From Candidatus Defluviilinea proxima (lineage in GTDB: Bacteria > Chloroflexota > Anaerolineae > Anaerolineales > Villigracilaceae), in assembly GCA_016721115.1 (NCBI GenBank), contig JADKIW010000001.1:77501-141500 (forward strand): a stretch of DNA of 64,000 bases, written 5' to 3'. Below the pieces are notes generated by a model. It did no database searches. It worked only from the letters and a program-made list of their open reading frames with translations, and had not been told where the DNA came from. The first letter of the stretch is position 1. Each line of letters starts with the position of its first letter. Shown here piece after piece: positions 53,969 through 62,848 of this stretch. Made by a program: the position numbers and the translations under genes.

Positions 53969-55180
53969 ATGAACTTTTCCCTATCCCCCGAACATCAAAT
54001 GGCACAAAAAATGGTGCGCGACTTTGTCCAAAAAGAGATCGCGCCTGTGATCAAAGAGCACGACCGCAAGCAGGAGCCGATTCCCTTTGCGCTCAAACGT
54101 ATGGGCGAGCTTGGCATTCTAGGGCTCCCCTTCCCAGTTCGTTATGGCGGGCAGGGCATGGATTATCTCGCGTGGGGGCTGGCGTGCGAGGAACTTGAAG
54201 CAATGGATACGTCGTTGCGCGTGGCGATGTCTGTGCATACGGGCTTGAGTGCGATGAGCATTTTTCAGTGGGGCACCGAGGAACAGAAAGAAAAATTTTT
54301 GAAGCCGTTGGCAAGCGGACAAAAGATCGGATGCGGCGCCTTCACCGAATCAGGCATGGGATCAGATGTGGCGGCAATGCGGACAAACGCAAAGCGGGAT
54401 GGGGACTACTACATCCTGAACGGCGAAAAGATGTGGATCTCCCTCGCCTCAAAAGCGGACCTCGCGCTTGTTACCGTCAAAACTGATCCATCCTCGTCCA
54501 AGCCTTCTTCTGCACTCACCTCCTTCATCGTAGATTTGCACAGTGACGGTGTGAAGACTGGCGACCTGCATGGCAAGCTCGGTGTACGTGCGGGCGCAAC
54601 AGGTTGGATCTCGTTCACCGATGTGAAGGTACCCGTTGCAAACAGACTCGGCGAAGAGGGCGAAGGATTCAAGATCACAATGGCTGGCTTCGACCACGGA
54701 CGGTATACCGTGGCTTCAGGTACGACAGGCATCATCCGTGCTTCACTGGAAGCAAGCGTGAAATATGCAAAGACGCGCACGACATTTGGCAAGCCAATCG
54801 CCGAACATCAACTCATTCAAGAGAAGATCGCGAAGATGTCACAGGATTATGAGATTGCAAAGTTGCTCTACTATCAAGTGGGATGGTTGAAGAACGAGGG
54901 CAAACGTTGCACACGCGAGACATCTTTCGCGAAGAAGTTCGCCACGGAAGCATCGTTCAGTGCGGCGACCGAAGCGATACAAATTCACGGCGCATATGGG
55001 TTCAGTGATGAGTACGATGTAGAACGCTACATGCGCAACTCAAAAGGCGCGATGATCTACGAAGGCAGTTCAGAAGTGCAGACTTTGATCCAGGCTGGAT
55101 ACGCTTTGGGCGAGCGGACAGACAAACCGTTACGTTGCGAAGCGCCTGCCTACGATGAAGCATTCTGGCAAGGTGAATAA
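53969..55180 (+). CDS. Acyl-CoA dehydrogenase
   Basis: 403 aa. FAD flavoprotein that makes trans-2-enoyl-CoA: N-terminal helices, GAFTESGMGSDVAAM (substrate/FAD site near 133-147), and the C-terminal GSSEVQT motif with IYEGSS, the catalytic Glu region of many family members. ATG 53969 has GAGG 8 nt upstream and lies 20 bp after a TATAAT; ATG 53948 would be inside the promoter. Electrons go to ETF, encoded by etfBA downstream. Chain-length preference not readable. Confidence 0.92.
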   Translation: MNFSLSPEHQMAQKMVRDFVQKEIAPVIKEHDRKQEPIPFALKRMGELGILGLPFPVRYGGQGMDYLAWGLACEELEAMDTSLRVAMSVHTGLSAMSIFQWGTEEQKEKFLKPLASGQKIGCGAFTESGMGSDVAAMRTNAKRDGDYYILNGEKMWISLASKADLALVTVKTDPSSSKPSSALTSFIVDLHSDGVKTGDLHGKLGVRAGATGWISFTDVKVPVANRLGEEGEGFKITMAGFDHGRYTVASGTTGIIRASLEASVKYAKTRTTFGKPIAEHQLIQEKIAKMSQDYEIAKLLYYQVGWLKNEGKRCTRETSFAKKFATEASFSAATEAIQIHGAYGFSDEYDVERYMRNSKGAMIYEGSSEVQTLIQAGYALGERTDKPLRCEAPAYDEAFWQGE

Positions 55181-55470
55181 TGGACATCAAACCCCTTCAC
55201 ACAAAAATTGACAAATCGATTCAGACGACGCATGGGACGGTTGTGCTGGAAGACTCGATGAACTTCCCGCGTGGCGAGTCTAATTTATATTGTGTTGCTT
55301 CCGATGGGAGGATCACTTGGCGCGCTGAGAAACCCGACGCTTACACTCTTTACTCACGCGTGCGATTCAACGAAGATGGTCTAACGCTTTCCACCTACAC
55401 TCTCAGCGGCCACGCTTGTGACGTGGATTTGAAGACAGGCAAGATCCTAAACAAGACAAGTATTCAATAA
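55180..55470 (+). CDS. Small beta-rich protein, unknown
   Basis: 96 aa starting in the stop of the dehydrogenase (TAATG). Cytosolic, mostly beta, ends KTGKILNKT like PQQ/beta-propeller fragments, with a TLSGHACDVDLKTG segment. No family recognised. Likely translated with the dehydrogenase. Confidence 0.6.
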   Translation: MDIKPLHTKIDKSIQTTHGTVVLEDSMNFPRGESNLYCVASDGRITWRAEKPDAYTLYSRVRFNEDGLTLSTYTLSGHACDVDLKTGKILNKTSIQ

Positions 55471-55471
55471 T

Positions 55472-55756
55472 ATGATCAAAGGCTTTCTCAATCTCCCGTG
55501 GTTTCTTTGGGCGGTACTCGCCATCATCCTTTCGATTGTCTGGGTCTATGTGGGACCTCACACGAAGATGCCAGCTGTTCCTGGCTTTCGCTTTTTCATC
55601 ATCCGCTGGGGTCACGCACTGACGTGGCTTCTGCTCGCGATCAGCTTCTTCATGCGCGGCGTAAACCCGAGTCTGAATGGCGTCGCAAATTTCGTTGCAC
55701 TCGCTGGCGGAATAGTGTATGCCTTATTTATGATCATGATAGTCGTGGTGAAATAA
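55472..55756 (+). CDS. Three-helix small membrane protein
   Basis: 94 aa with three hydrophobic helices (about 6-27, 40-58, 70-92) and short basic turns. Starts 2 bases after the previous stop. No enzymatic motif. Probably part of the dehydrogenase transcript. Confidence 0.6.
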   Translation: MIKGFLNLPWFLWAVLAIILSIVWVYVGPHTKMPAVPGFRFFIIRWGHALTWLLLAISFFMRGVNPSLNGVANFVALAGGIVYALFMIMIVVVK

Positions 55757-55761
55757 AAGTC

Positions 55762-56043
55762 ATGGTTCAACCAACTCTTGGATTCGTTATCGTCTTCTTG
55801 CTTTTCAGCTTGTTGTTCCTCTCGAACTCGTACAAACTCTGGTTCAAAACGGACTCGTACTACCACGACCTATATAACAGCCTCACCAATGAGCGGACGC
55901 CCTACCCTTTCAAGGACTTCTTCCTCAAGCGGCTGGAAAACAAGCAGAGTTGGATTCTCTGGCAAAAGATTTTTAGCGTGATTGGAATTGTGGCAGTCCT
56001 CGTAGCGGATACGTTGGTAATTTTAAGTTGGATAAAAATATAA
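55762..56043 (+). CDS. Two-helix small membrane protein
   Basis: 93 aa, ATG 55762 six bases after the previous stop (the longer frame overlaps it). Helices at about 4-21 and 72-91, aromatic and charged middle part (WFKTDSYYHDLYNSL). No known family. Confidence 0.55.
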   Translation: MVQPTLGFVIVFLLFSLLFLSNSYKLWFKTDSYYHDLYNSLTNERTPYPFKDFFLKRLENKQSWILWQKIFSVIGIVAVLVADTLVILSWIKI

Positions 56044-56089
56044 AACAACCTATTGCATATGAAATGAATATATCTATACAGAGATAAAC

Positions 56090-56746
56090 ATGGACAAACC
56101 CAACCTTATAAACGCTAGGCCTACTATTTCTTGGCGAAGGATGCGCTCCACTCTAATCCCATTTTTAGCATCTTTAATTTTTATAGTTGGCAATTTTTGG
56201 GTAAAAGACAGGTGTTCAATTTTAGATTGTGAGCCTGCAGATTGGAAAACAATCCAGGAATTTGTTGTGAAAAACTCAGGGTCTTGGATGACAGAATATC
56301 GTTTAGATTATTTAATGGCATCTCCAAAAGTAAATAACGGGGAAATTATAGGGAAAACGAACTACGCTGTCTATTATGTTTCTACAAAAACAGAAACTAC
56401 AGCTAATAAAACGAACTATCCAACAAAATCAATGTTTTTTGACGACATGAATCTATGGGGTTACAAATCAGCACTTGATATTCCCAACGGGAATTTACCG
56501 CCAAGTGAAAATCTTGAAAAACTTAATCACGTTCTTGTAGACCCAGAAGCCGCAATAAAATTGACTTGGAATTTAGCAAAGACGGCATTTGGACAATTAG
56601 AAGAAACTCCGTTATTACAGTTAACTTTTGACAATGAAAAATACAGAATCGAGTCTGTTTGGGAAGTTACTTATTTCAAAGACGACAATAATCAAATTCA
56701 TTATTGGGTAGATGCTCAAAGCGGTAAAATTCTTGAAAGCAAATAA
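56090..56746 (+). CDS. PepSY-like membrane-anchored protein
   Basis: 218 aa, one signal-anchor helix (about 20-37), extracytoplasmic domain, C-terminal WEVTYFKDDNN...WVDAQSGKIL as in PepSY-type domains. Markedly AT-rich compared with flanking genes, suggesting horizontal acquisition. Role unknown. Confidence 0.62.
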   Translation: MDKPNLINARPTISWRRMRSTLIPFLASLIFIVGNFWVKDRCSILDCEPADWKTIQEFVVKNSGSWMTEYRLDYLMASPKVNNGEIIGKTNYAVYYVSTKTETTANKTNYPTKSMFFDDMNLWGYKSALDIPNGNLPPSENLEKLNHVLVDPEAAIKLTWNLAKTAFGQLEETPLLQLTFDNEKYRIESVWEVTYFKDDNNQIHYWVDAQSGKILESK

Positions 56747-56795
56747 TTTACGCAAAGAACAATAGTTGTTGAATAAACCTATCAAGGAGTTCACT

Positions 56796-57569
56796 TTGAA
56801 AATCATCGCATGCATCAAACAAGTCCCAGACTCGGAGGCGAAGGTTAGAGCCGATAACGGACAAGTCACATGGGGGGAGGCGCCGCTGGTTATCAACCCG
56901 TTCGACGAGTATGCGGTTGAAGGCGCGCTTCAGCAGAAGGAAGCCAATGACGGAAGCACGGTCACTGCCTTGTGCATCGGACCCGAGTCCGCAAAGGATG
57001 CGCTCAAGCACGCGCTCGCCATGGGCGCGGATGAAGCTATCCTTGTTTCAGACCCTGCATTGAATGAACTCGATACGGTCGGCGCGGCGCGAGTCCTTGC
57101 CTCGGCGATCCAAAAAATCGGTGGCGTATACATGGTCGTGTTCGGACGTCAGACACTCGACAACGGCGCAGGTATCACACCCGCGCAAACGGCAAGAGTC
57201 CTCGGGTGGGGAATGCTTGGGTTGGCTGGGCAGATCAAAGTCCAGGATGGAAGCGTGCATGTTGAAAGAGTCATTGAAGAGGGCAGACAAAACGTCAGCG
57301 CAAAATTACCTGTCGTCGTAAGCGTCGTCCAAAGCATTGGCGAGCCGCGCTACCCATCGTTCATGGGCATCCGCAAAGCGTCGAAGGCGAACATCCCCAC
57401 ATGGACGTTGAGCGATCTCGGCATTGATGCTCCAGCGACGATCATCAAACGGGCAGAACTCGCCAACCCGCCCGAACGCAAAACCGCGGTCGAGATCATC
57501 ACAGGCGACACACCCGAAGCCATCGCCGAAACGCTCGTTGAAAAAATCCTTGCGGAGAAAGTGCTATGA
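56796..57569 (+). CDS. etfB: Electron transfer flavoprotein beta subunit
   Basis: 257 aa. TTG start at 56796 with AAGGAG 6-9 nt upstream; the earlier in-frame start at 56766 has no RBS. Beta-ETF motifs: IKQVPDSE at the start, NPFDEYAVEGAL, a core VVSVVQSIGEPRYPSF segment. Binds AMP and, with EtfA, an FAD; takes electrons from acyl-CoA dehydrogenase. Overlaps etfA by four bases. Confidence 0.93.
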   Translation: MKIIACIKQVPDSEAKVRADNGQVTWGEAPLVINPFDEYAVEGALQQKEANDGSTVTALCIGPESAKDALKHALAMGADEAILVSDPALNELDTVGAARVLASAIQKIGGVYMVVFGRQTLDNGAGITPAQTARVLGWGMLGLAGQIKVQDGSVHVERVIEEGRQNVSAKLPVVVSVVQSIGEPRYPSFMGIRKASKANIPTWTLSDLGIDAPATIIKRAELANPPERKTAVEIITGDTPEAIAETLVEKILAEKVL

Positions 57570-58579
57570 AAACGCTTGTCTACATTGACCACTTCAAGGG
57601 TGAGGTTCAGCCTGCTTCGTGGGAGGCGCTTGGGCTTGGAAAAAGTTTGGGCTCGGTGAGCGCGGTTGTGTTTGGTGTGAACGTGGATGCGATTGCAAAA
57701 GCCGCATTTGAACATGGCGCCGATGAAGTCTTCGTCGCGAATGATCCTTCGCTGGAAGATTATCGCGCTGAACCGTATGCATCCACACTCTCGGCGCTCG
57801 CTTCTTCTTCGACGCCCGACCTGATCCTGTTTCCGACAACGGCTCGAACCCGTGAGCTTGCCGCCATGTCTGCCGTGGACTTGTCCACAGGCGTGTTGAC
57901 CGACATCACAGGTCTCGAAAAGAACGGCGACTCGTTGATTGCAACTCGTCCCATCTACGAAGGCAAAGTGATGGAGAAATCCATCTGCTCTGGCAAACCT
58001 GTCATGGCAACGATTCGTCCCCGTGCCTTCCCCAAACCCGAACCTGATTCAAGCAAATCAGGCACAGCTACAAAAGTCGAAGTGAAATCTGATGCGTTGA
58101 CAACTGTCGAGGGTTACGCTCAATCTGAAAGCGCAGTCAACCTTGGCGACGCAGGTGTCATCGTCTCTGGCGGACGCGGTGTTTCAAATAATCCTTCTCT
58201 CGTTCCGCCCGCTGGCATGGACGAAAAAGAAGCTGAGATCTGGCGCGCCCATCAAGGCTTTACACTCATCGGCGAACTCGCCAACGTACTCAACGGTGCA
58301 GTCGGTGCCTCCCGTGCGGCTGTCGATGGCGGATACATCCCCTACTCACATCAAGTCGGGCAAACAGGCAAAGTCGTCACGCCAGATCTCTACATCGCCT
58401 GTGGCATCTCTGGCGCAATTCAACATCTCGTTGGGATGAGGAATGCCAAGGTCATTGTGGCAATCAACAAAGACGCTGATGCTCCCATCTTCACACAGGC
58501 ACGCTACGGCGTGGTCGGCGACCTGTTCAAGATCGTCCCTGCGTTGACGACGGAGTTTAAGAAGAAGTTGGGAAAATGA
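57566..58579 (+). CDS. etfA: Electron transfer flavoprotein alpha subunit
   Basis: 337 aa. FAD-binding C-terminal domain: GVSGAIQHLVGM near residue 277, AINKDADAPIF, and GGRGVSN near 204. ATGA overlap with etfB couples translation. No ETF:quinone oxidoreductase is adjacent in this window. Confidence 0.93.
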   Translation: MKTLVYIDHFKGEVQPASWEALGLGKSLGSVSAVVFGVNVDAIAKAAFEHGADEVFVANDPSLEDYRAEPYASTLSALASSSTPDLILFPTTARTRELAAMSAVDLSTGVLTDITGLEKNGDSLIATRPIYEGKVMEKSICSGKPVMATIRPRAFPKPEPDSSKSGTATKVEVKSDALTTVEGYAQSESAVNLGDAGVIVSGGRGVSNNPSLVPPAGMDEKEAEIWRAHQGFTLIGELANVLNGAVGASRAAVDGGYIPYSHQVGQTGKVVTPDLYIACGISGAIQHLVGMRNAKVIVAINKDADAPIFTQARYGVVGDLFKIVPALTTEFKKKLGK

Positions 58580-58661
58580 TTGTGTGTTGATGGGCCATGC
58601 CTGTGTAACACAAAACAAATGATGTTCATCCTTGCTCCAACAGCAAGGTTATGAAAAAATT

Positions 58662-58694
58662 GAAGACAAGTGGAACAATGTTCCACTTGTCTTC
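58662..58694. terminator. Long hairpin after etfA
   Basis: GAAGACAAGTGGAAC (58662-58676) / GTTCCACTTGTCTTC (58680-58694), perfect 15-bp stem with a 3-nt loop; T run weak. Confidence 0.7.
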
Positions 58695-58749
58695 GTTATA
58701 GGGAATGTGAATAAGTAGATCTGTTTGTAAAAATGACGGGAAAAACACA

Positions 58750-61023
58750 ATGGGAACATTCATCAAAACCATCAAGATCATCACCATCACCGCGCTTATG
58801 CTGGCATGGATCAAAGTTCAGCCTGTGTATGCGGCAAGCCTTGTTGTAAACACTAATACGGACAACACAACCGCAGGCGACGGTCTCTGCACCCTGCGTG
58901 AAGCGATCAATAACGCCAACAGTAACAGTGACACAACCAACGGTGACTGTGTCGCAGGTGCAGGCGCGGACACGATCAGTTTTGCGGGAAACTACACCAT
59001 CACACTTTCTGGTAGTCAACTCCCGGTAGTTACAACGACGATCACTATCAATGGTAATGGCGAAACAAACACTACCATTCAGGCGAATGCAAACCCCAAT
59101 GTTGCCACAAATCGCATCTTTGAAGTAGCAAGCACCGGCAACCTGACTCTTAATGGCCTGACAATACGCAACGGACGATGCAGCGTAACATGTCCAACAA
59201 GTGCCAATAACGGCGGCGGAATATACACTGCAGGCACTTTGGCATTGACAAACAGCACCATCTCGGGCAACTCCGCTATCGTCGGCGGCGGCATCGTCAA
59301 CGCGGGAACGCTGGCCGTGACGAAAAGCACCATCTCGGGCAACTCCGGTGACATTGACGGCGGCGGCATCTACAATATAGGAATGCTGGCCATGACGAAC
59401 AGCACCATCTCGGGCAACTCCGCTAACGCATCCTCGGGCGGCGGCATTTATAACAACGTAGGCACAACAACCGTGACGAACAGCACCATCTCGGGCAATT
59501 CCGCTGGCTTCGTCGGCGGCGGCATCAGGAACCTCAACGGCATAACAACCGTGACGAACAGCACCATCTCGGGCAACTCCGCTATCTTCGGTGGCGGCAT
59601 CGTCAACGCGGGAACGCTGACCGTGACGAACAGCACCATCTCGAGCAATTCCGTTTCCAATAGTGGCGGTGGCATCGATAACAACTCTGGCACAACAACC
59701 GTGACGAACAGCACTATCTCGGGCAACTCCGCTAACATCGGCGGCGGTATCAACAACTTCGGTATGTTGAATTTCGCAAACACCATCATTGCCAATTCCA
59801 CGAGTGGTGGCGACTGCGCCAACGCGAACACAATCGGAACAGACACCAATAACCTAGTGGAAGACAATAGCTGTTCGCCTCTCCTAAGCGGCGACCCCAA
59901 TCTCGGTCCGCTGGCAAATAATGGCGGTCCCACCCAAACGCATGCCCTGCTCGCAAGCAGCCCCGCCATTGACGCGGGCAACAATACTACCTGCACCAAT
60001 GCGCCCGTTAATGATAAAGATCAACGCGGTGTGTCTCGTCCACAGGGCACGGGATGTGATGTCGGTGCCTTCGAATACACCGGTGACGATACTCCCCTTA
60101 CAGTCCTTTCCAGCCAGCCATCCAATAACAGCATCCGCCAATCAGTTGCACAAATTACTGTTACATATAACAAAGCAGCTCTCAGCGATGGCAGCAGTAA
60201 CGCCGCTAACAACGCCGCCAATTACCTGCTGGTAGAGCAGGGTGCGAATGATTTTTTCGATACCAAATCCTGTCAAGGTGGACGGGGTAGTGATGACACC
60301 CAGATCACGGTCAACAGCGTAACTTACAACGGTGGAGCCTACACCGCCACGCTAAATATCAATGGCGGCACCCCGCTTCCAAAAGGCATATATCGACTCT
60401 TCGTGTGCGGCACAACTTCCGTGTATGATCTGATCGGATTGGAACTCAACGGTGGATTAAGTGATTCGCAAATCAACTTCACAATCCAGCCCGCCGCTTC
60501 TTCCTTACCTAAAACCGGTTTCGCTCCGAATCGCATTACATCCCTTCCAGCTCAACCTGCCAACCTCACTTACAACAATCTTGGCAATATCTGGCTGGAG
60601 ATCCCATCTTTGAATATAAAGACCGATATTGTTGGTGTGCCTCAATCCTCCAACGGCTGGAACGTGGACTGGCTCGGACAATCCGCAGGTTGGCTCAATG
60701 GCACGGCATTCCCCAGTTGGGAAGGCAACTCGGTCATCACGGCCCATGTCACCGATTCAAACGGCAAGAACGGTCCTTTCGCCAACATCAAGAACCTCAA
60801 ACATGGCGACAAAATCATCGTCCACATGTACGGCGAAAAATACATCTTTGAAGTACGTGATTCAAATATGGTTACCCCATCAAGCACGAAATCTGCACTC
60901 GAACATCTCGAGGGACACTCCTATCTGACCCTCATCACCTGCCAAACATACAATCCATTAAGTGACTCCTATCTCTTCCGCAGAGTTGTCCGCGCTGTTT
61001 TGGTTGAAACCCAAATGGAGTAA
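58750..61023 (+). CDS. Surface beta-helix protein with internal LPKTG and C-terminal sortase domain
   Basis: 757 aa. Signal peptide ending near VYA (about residue 26), a CSLREX-type domain (LCTLREAINNANSN), a right-handed beta-helix of N-S-T-I-S-G-N-S repeats (about 160-345) and a Choice-of-anchor-Q-type segment. Next come an Ig-like domain (about 450-575), LPKTG at 586-590, and a class D/E-like sortase (about 605-757) with H666, C731 (TLITC) and Arg near 744-745. The sortase and its recognition motif lie in one chain. Likely secreted, then wall- or self-linked. Start chosen to include the signal peptide. Confidence 0.87.
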   Translation: MGTFIKTIKIITITALMLAWIKVQPVYAASLVVNTNTDNTTAGDGLCTLREAINNANSNSDTTNGDCVAGAGADTISFAGNYTITLSGSQLPVVTTTITINGNGETNTTIQANANPNVATNRIFEVASTGNLTLNGLTIRNGRCSVTCPTSANNGGGIYTAGTLALTNSTISGNSAIVGGGIVNAGTLAVTKSTISGNSGDIDGGGIYNIGMLAMTNSTISGNSANASSGGGIYNNVGTTTVTNSTISGNSAGFVGGGIRNLNGITTVTNSTISGNSAIFGGGIVNAGTLTVTNSTISSNSVSNSGGGIDNNSGTTTVTNSTISGNSANIGGGINNFGMLNFANTIIANSTSGGDCANANTIGTDTNNLVEDNSCSPLLSGDPNLGPLANNGGPTQTHALLASSPAIDAGNNTTCTNAPVNDKDQRGVSRPQGTGCDVGAFEYTGDDTPLTVLSSQPSNNSIRQSVAQITVTYNKAALSDGSSNAANNAANYLLVEQGANDFFDTKSCQGGRGSDDTQITVNSVTYNGGAYTATLNINGGTPLPKGIYRLFVCGTTSVYDLIGLELNGGLSDSQINFTIQPAASSLPKTGFAPNRITSLPAQPANLTYNNLGNIWLEIPSLNIKTDIVGVPQSSNGWNVDWLGQSAGWLNGTAFPSWEGNSVITAHVTDSNGKNGPFANIKNLKHGDKIIVHMYGEKYIFEVRDSNMVTPSSTKSALEHLEGHSYLTLITCQTYNPLSDSYLFRRVVRAVLVETQME
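59249..59750 (+). repeat. DNA-level repeats of the beta-helix
   Basis: About seven units of roughly 66-81 bp share ACGAACAGCACCATCTCG and GGCAACTCCGCT almost unchanged, so the beta-helix repeat has recent or homogenised copies. Copy number could vary by slippage or recombination. Confidence 0.8.
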
Positions 61024-61040
61024 CAACGAAATGGTAAATA

Positions 61041-61083
61041 AAAATACGGCCGAGTTCCTGGAGAACTTGGCCGTATTTTTATA
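61041..61083. terminator. Bidirectional terminator
   Basis: AAAATACGGCC and GGCCGTATTTT arms with an additional AGTTC/GAACT step, between convergent genes. Confidence 0.9.
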
Positions 61084-61086
61084 TGC

Positions 61087-61626
61087 TTACTCTCCGAACC
61101 CTGCAGGCGGAATACCCAATGCCTGTATCAAGCGCGCCCAATAATTAACCTGCGCCGCAGTACTGGCAAGGATCACGAACTCACGCTCGGTAAATGCAGA
61201 TTTCACTCGTTCAACCAGATCAGGATAAAACTTCAAGGGTGTTTGAGAGATTACGCGTGTGTATTCAATTGCAAGCCTTTCGCGTTCTGAAAAACTACCC
61301 ACCTTCTCAAAATCGCCCCGCAGAGATTCTGCTTCTTCGTCTGTGATCCCTACATCACGATATTCATACGAATTCATATCCACGCAAAATGGACAAGCCG
61401 CCGCATATGAAGCCGTCATGCGGATGAGTTTAAGCATACGCTGGGTCATCTGTCCGTCTTCATGTGCGACCAGCGCTTCCATGACGCCTGATCCAATCGC
61501 GGCTTTGGGATACCATGCCAATATCCGTGCAGGGAGCATGGTCTTACCTGTGATTTTTTCTGATACCCAAATGCCGAATTTAAGAATAAGCGGAATACGT
61601 TCTGGTTGTTTGATGAATGCCTGCAT
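61087..61626 (-). CDS. AhpD/CMD-family protein with CxxC
   Basis: 179 aa from ATG 61624-61626 (AGGAAA 4-9 nt upstream). Carboxymuconolactone-decarboxylase/AhpD fold with a redox motif CPFCVDMNSYE near residue 80, in the usual C-x-x-C-x(3)-H position but with Asn/Ser in place of the His-type partner. A peroxidase or redox role is plausible; the missing His argues for caution. Confidence 0.8.
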   Translation of the reverse strand: MQAFIKQPERIPLILKFGIWVSEKITGKTMLPARILAWYPKAAIGSGVMEALVAHEDGQMTQRMLKLIRMTASYAAACPFCVDMNSYEYRDVGITDEEAESLRGDFEKVGSFSERERLAIEYTRVISQTPLKFYPDLVERVKSAFTEREFVILASTAAQVNYWARLIQALGIPPAGFGE

Positions 61627-61746
61627 AGTTTTCCTCTGCATCGATTGTAAGGCAAATCAGCCAGACCTGTGTCCCTGGATTGGAAATGAAGCCATATAAT
61701 ACATAAAAGATCTAAACCAATTACAGAGTTTCCAATCGGAGCAGAT

Positions 61747-62778
61747 ATGACAAAATACAACCTCGGAATTATCGGTGCAGGGATGTACGGCAAAATATTG
61801 ATGCACGCTTTGCAGAAAGATGAACGCGCGAACATTACCTGGGTCAACAGCGCTAGCGAAGGGACGACCAAGTCTGCGGCAGAAGAATTTGGTGTAGAGA
61901 AGTGGTCAACGAATTATCACGATGTGTTGAACGATCCCGCCGTGGATGCAGTGGTCATCGCATCTCCCCCATTCGTTCACGCGGAGCAATTGGAAGAATC
62001 ACTCAAGGCGGGCAAACATGTTTTGTTGGAAAAGCCGATTGCTGAGTCGAGGGAAAGCCTTCAGCGTATGGTCAAAGCTGTTGAGGATGCACCAGCCCTA
62101 AAGGTGTTGGAAGCGTCCTGTCGTCACACAAGGCTGGGACGAAAGTTCAAGATCGTAAAAGAGATGATCGAGAGTGGAAAACTCGGTACAATTTATCATA
62201 TCCATCAGATATGTCTGTCACGTACTACATTTATCGAATACAACCCAAACGGCGCCTGGGCAATGAATAAGAAACTTGCGGGAGGCGGTCCGATCGCAGA
62301 CCGTGGTGTATATGACCTGTCGTTCCATTTGGGATTATTGGATGATGTGCCGCAATTGAAATCGTTACGAAGTTTTACTCGTAACGACCTGCGTGATATG
62401 AGCAAACATGTGGCGTTTAGCGATGTCGAACAGCATGGCGCGGCATGGATGGAGTTCGATACCGGCCTCACGTATTACTACGAGAACGGTGGGGGCGTGC
62501 ACAACGAAAATCCAAATGAAACGCGGATCTACGGCACCAAAGGTGGTTTGCGCTTTCAACACTTTCGCTGGGATTCAAATGTGGTGGAATTCTTTACCAC
62601 TGAAAACGACGAACCACGCAAGGAAACCTTCGCGGTTGATCTAAACAATGATCCTGATGACAGTCTCGCGATCATAACGCACTTCCTTGACTATCTGGAT
62701 GGCACCGTCGAGCCATTGATGACCGTTCAAAAAGCGGCAAAGCATATGGAGATATTGTTCAAGATATTGGATGGATAG
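61747..62778 (+). CDS. Gfo/Idh/MocA-family oxidoreductase
   Basis: 343 aa. N-terminal NAD(P)-binding GIIGAGMYG (8-16) and the EKP motif (LLEKPIA near 93-99) with the catalytic Lys; C-terminal alpha/beta domain. Reduces or oxidises a sugar or sugar derivative; substrate not predictable. Its stop codon TAG lies inside a heptamer repeat. Confidence 0.9.
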   Translation: MTKYNLGIIGAGMYGKILMHALQKDERANITWVNSASEGTTKSAAEEFGVEKWSTNYHDVLNDPAVDAVVIASPPFVHAEQLEESLKAGKHVLLEKPIAESRESLQRMVKAVEDAPALKVLEASCRHTRLGRKFKIVKEMIESGKLGTIYHIHQICLSRTTFIEYNPNGAWAMNKKLAGGGPIADRGVYDLSFHLGLLDDVPQLKSLRSFTRNDLRDMSKHVAFSDVEQHGAAWMEFDTGLTYYYENGGGVHNENPNETRIYGTKGGLRFQHFRWDSNVVEFFTTENDEPRKETFAVDLNNDPDDSLAIITHFLDYLDGTVEPLMTVQKAAKHMEILFKILDG

Positions 62779-62802
62779 AGAGTGGAGAATAGAGAATAGA
62801 CA
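62775..62802 (+). repeat. Heptamer repeat across the stop codon
   Basis: Four 7-mers ATAGAGA, GTGGAGA, ATAGAGA, ATAGACA starting two bases before the stop. Same class as the units at 37985 (GAGTAGA). Confidence 0.7.
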
Positions 62803-62839
62803 AGGCTTCCGAGACGTTCAAATCTCGGAAGCCTTTTTG
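62802..62839. terminator. Bidirectional terminator
   Basis: AAGGCTTCCGAGA (62802-62814) / TCTCGGAAGCCTT (62823-62835) with T5. Confidence 0.9.
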
Positions 62840-62848
62840 TAGGGAGGA

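Noticed and set aside
59249..59750. CRISPR-like array
   Set aside because: Repeats are coding beta-helix units within one long frame, with no unique spacers of constant length.
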